In this document: one piece after another, positions 62,542-64,000 of the stretch | How the letters are laid out: each line of letters starts with the position of its first letter | Position numbering within the stretch: the first letter of the stretch is position 1 | NCBI RefSeq assembly: GCF_014196055.1 | Contig: NZ_JACICY010000007.1 | Location: forward strand, 62,001-126,000 | Direction: 5' to 3' | Source of the DNA: Novosphingobium hassiacum | Lineage (GTDB): Bacteria > Pseudomonadota > Alphaproteobacteria > Sphingomonadales > Sphingomonadaceae | DNA length: 64,000 bases | Position numbers and translations under genes: made by a program | The notes under the pieces: model-generated | Database searches by the model: none | The model's input: only the letters and a program-made list of their open reading frames with translations | Told to the model about the DNA's origin: nothing

Positions 62542-63978
62542 TTACCGTGGTTTGTCCCGGGGTGGAGCCTTGGGCCGGGCGGGGCCGGACTTGGGTCCAG
62601 TCGAGCGGGGCGCAGCCGAGCGCGGCGCCGACTTGGGCGCTGCAGACCGAGGAGCAGCCGAACGTGCCGGGGCCTTGTCGGTGCCAGCGGGAGCCCGAGG
62701 CGCTGCAGACTTGCGTGCTGGAGCCTTGCCGTCGGGCTTGGCCGACGTTCTGCCCGCCGACTTAGGCGCCCCGCGGGAGTCCGCTTTTGCCGGTCCCTTT
62801 GCAAGGAGCGCCCCTGCCGCTGCGCGCTTGCCTGTGGGCTTGCGGCCGCCGCCGCCAGCTGCAACCGAGGTCCCATCGGCGCGCTTGCGCCGTTCGCCAC
62901 GGCGTTCCTTGCGGTATTCCTTCGAATGCGCCTTGGCCGCGCGCTTCTGCATGGTCTTTTCGGGGATCGGCTTGATCGGGTCGATCGCCAGATCGCCGTC
63001 TTCCTCGTGGAAGCCCAACTGCGCCATGCTGGCCGCGAAGTGTTCGGGCAGGGGGGCGCTGACGTCAATCAGATCGCCTTCGGGATGTTCGATCCGCAGG
63101 CGGCGCGCGTGAAGGTGCATCTTGCGGCTGATGCTGCCGGTGAGGAATGCGCCCTGTCCGCCATACTTGCCATCGCCCACGATCGGATGGCCGATGGCTG
63201 CCATGTGTACGCGCAACTGGTGGGTGCGGCCGGTCAGCGGTTGCAGTTCGACCCACGCAGTCGAATTGCCCGCGCGTCCGATCACGCGATAGCGGGTGCG
63301 GGCCGACTGGCCCTCGCCGCTTTCATCGACCATCATCTTTTCGCCGCCGGTGCCCGGCTGCTTCGAGATGGGCAGTTCGATCATGCCGTCCTTGATCTCG
63401 GGAATGCCGACGATCAGCGCCCAGTAGATCTTGCGGGCGGTGCGGCCCGAGAAGCGCTTTGAAAAGAACGCGGCGCTATTGGCCGAACGCGCGACGAGCA
63501 GGACGCCCGAGGTGTCCTTGTCGAGACGGTGGACCAGACGCGGGCGGGCGTCGGTTTCGCCGACGAAGGCATCGAGCAACCCGTCGACGTGCTCGAACGT
63601 GCCCGTGCCGCCTTGCGTGGCAAGCCCGGGAGGCTTGTTGAGAATGATCGCGGCGCGGTCCTTTTCGAGGACCATCGATTCGGCGAGTTCGATCTGCGCG
63701 TCGGTCAGCGGCTTGCGAACGCGCTGGCCCTTTATGCCGGGGATAAGTGCGCCACCCGGCGGTACGCGCAGGACCTGGCCCTTGAGCAGGCGGGTATCGA
63801 CATCGGCGCGCTTGCCATCGACGCGGATTTGTCCGGTGCGTGCCCAGCGCGATACCGTGGCAAAGCCGACGTCGGGCAGGTGCCGCTTGAACCAGCGGTC
63901 CAGACGCACGTCGTTATCGTCATGCTGGACGGTGAACTGGCGAACGTGATCTTCGCCCGTCTTCTTGGGAGCCTTCAT
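62542..63978 (-). CDS. RluC/RluD-type rRNA pseudouridine synthase with long basic tail
   Basis: A 478-residue protein. An S4 domain (VRLDRWFKRHLPDVGFATVS) precedes the RluA-type catalytic domain with the nucleophile Asp in RLVHRLDKDTSGVL, and QLRVHMAAIGHPIVGD. The catalytic part ends near residue 325; the last 150 residues are Lys/Arg/Pro/Ala-rich and disordered (APRSAAPKSAPRSAAPRS). The tail may bind rRNA. RluC-type action on 23S rRNA is likely. It opens the minus-strand operon seen here, coupled to an earlier gene by ATGA. Confidence 0.93.
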   Translation of the reverse strand: MKAPKKTGEDHVRQFTVQHDDNDVRLDRWFKRHLPDVGFATVSRWARTGQIRVDGKRADVDTRLLKGQVLRVPPGGALIPGIKGQRVRKPLTDAQIELAESMVLEKDRAAIILNKPPGLATQGGTGTFEHVDGLLDAFVGETDARPRLVHRLDKDTSGVLLVARSANSAAFFSKRFSGRTARKIYWALIVGIPEIKDGMIELPISKQPGTGGEKMMVDESGEGQSARTRYRVIGRAGNSTAWVELQPLTGRTHQLRVHMAAIGHPIVGDGKYGGQGAFLTGSISRKMHLHARRLRIEHPEGDLIDVSAPLPEHFAASMAQLGFHEEDGDLAIDPIKPIPEKTMQKRAAKAHSKEYRKERRGERRKRADGTSVAAGGGGRKPTGKRAAAGALLAKGPAKADSRGAPKSAGRTSAKPDGKAPARKSAAPRAPAGTDKAPARSAAPRSAAPKSAPRSAAPRSTGPKSGPARPKAPPRDKPR

Positions 63979-64000
63979 GCCACGGCCCTCGCGATGGCGA
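63975..64000 (-). CDS. C-terminal end of an upstream gene
   Basis: The frame ending in AIARAVA then TGA overlaps the pseudouridine synthase start by 4 bp (ATGA). Only eight codons are visible. In relatives a CrcB fluoride channel often takes this place and the ending would suit it, but the evidence is very thin. Confidence 0.35.

Overview
The window looks like chromosomal DNA of a GC-rich alphaproteobacterium of the order Sphingomonadales, probably close to Novosphingobium or Sphingobium. This is inferred from gene content: pckA next to chvI-chvG-hprK-rapZ and nitrogen-type PTS genes, an ATP12-type F1 chaperone, COQ9, CobS, a LigM-type aromatic O-demethylase and a LigF-like etherase-family GST. 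There are no rRNA or tRNA genes, integrases, transposases or CRISPR arrays that I can see. No stretch over 300 bp lacks a gene; the longest gaps are about 275 bp.

Left part (1-21 kb): mostly housekeeping. It holds a cut-off pirin gene, NUDIX, BolA, a J-domain protein, an FHA-adenylate cyclase, pckA facing the chvI-chvG-hprK-rapZ-EIIA-HPr array, a SpoU-type methyltransferase, two lipoproteins, rmuC, a Cys-rich copper-storage-like protein, def, recR, fmt, truA, a quinone-reductase-like dehydrogenase, a solitary cobS, a GST and small conserved proteins.

Centre (21-40.7 kb): an aromatic catabolic block. Sixteen kb of co-directional genes encode an NTF2-like protein, two PQQ/haem alcohol dehydrogenases, a DUF3237 protein, a vanillyl-alcohol-oxidase/4-cresol-dehydrogenase-type flavoprotein with its cytochrome c, a small Tat protein, a broken GST, an acyl-CoA synthetase, an aldehyde dehydrogenase, a metal-dependent amidohydrolase, a phosphatase-like protein, an SDR, a LigF-like GST and an alpha/beta hydrolase. 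A VOC protein, purU, a ligM-type O-demethylase and a metF-like gene follow. I read the block as side-chain oxidation of a lignin-derived phenol, with removal and oxidation of the O-methyl carbon through tetrahydrofolate. Two short operator-like sequences recur at its promoters; no regulator, transporter or PQQ-synthesis gene is in the window.

Right part (40.7-64 kb): a trimeric autotransporter adhesin; a minus-strand SCO-YcgN-metallopeptidase-ribD-ribE cluster; an ankyrin protein and COQ9; feoAB behind a Fur-like site; ssb; queE; valS; an Mla-type lipid transport operon; and a minus-strand operon with a pseudouridine synthase, PaiB-like, HAD and ATP12 genes.

The window is rich in intergenic palindromic repeats. 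One paired form (core CCTCCTCTTCAGAGGAGG) occurs at fmt/truA, at queE/valS and, strikingly, in frame inside valS.
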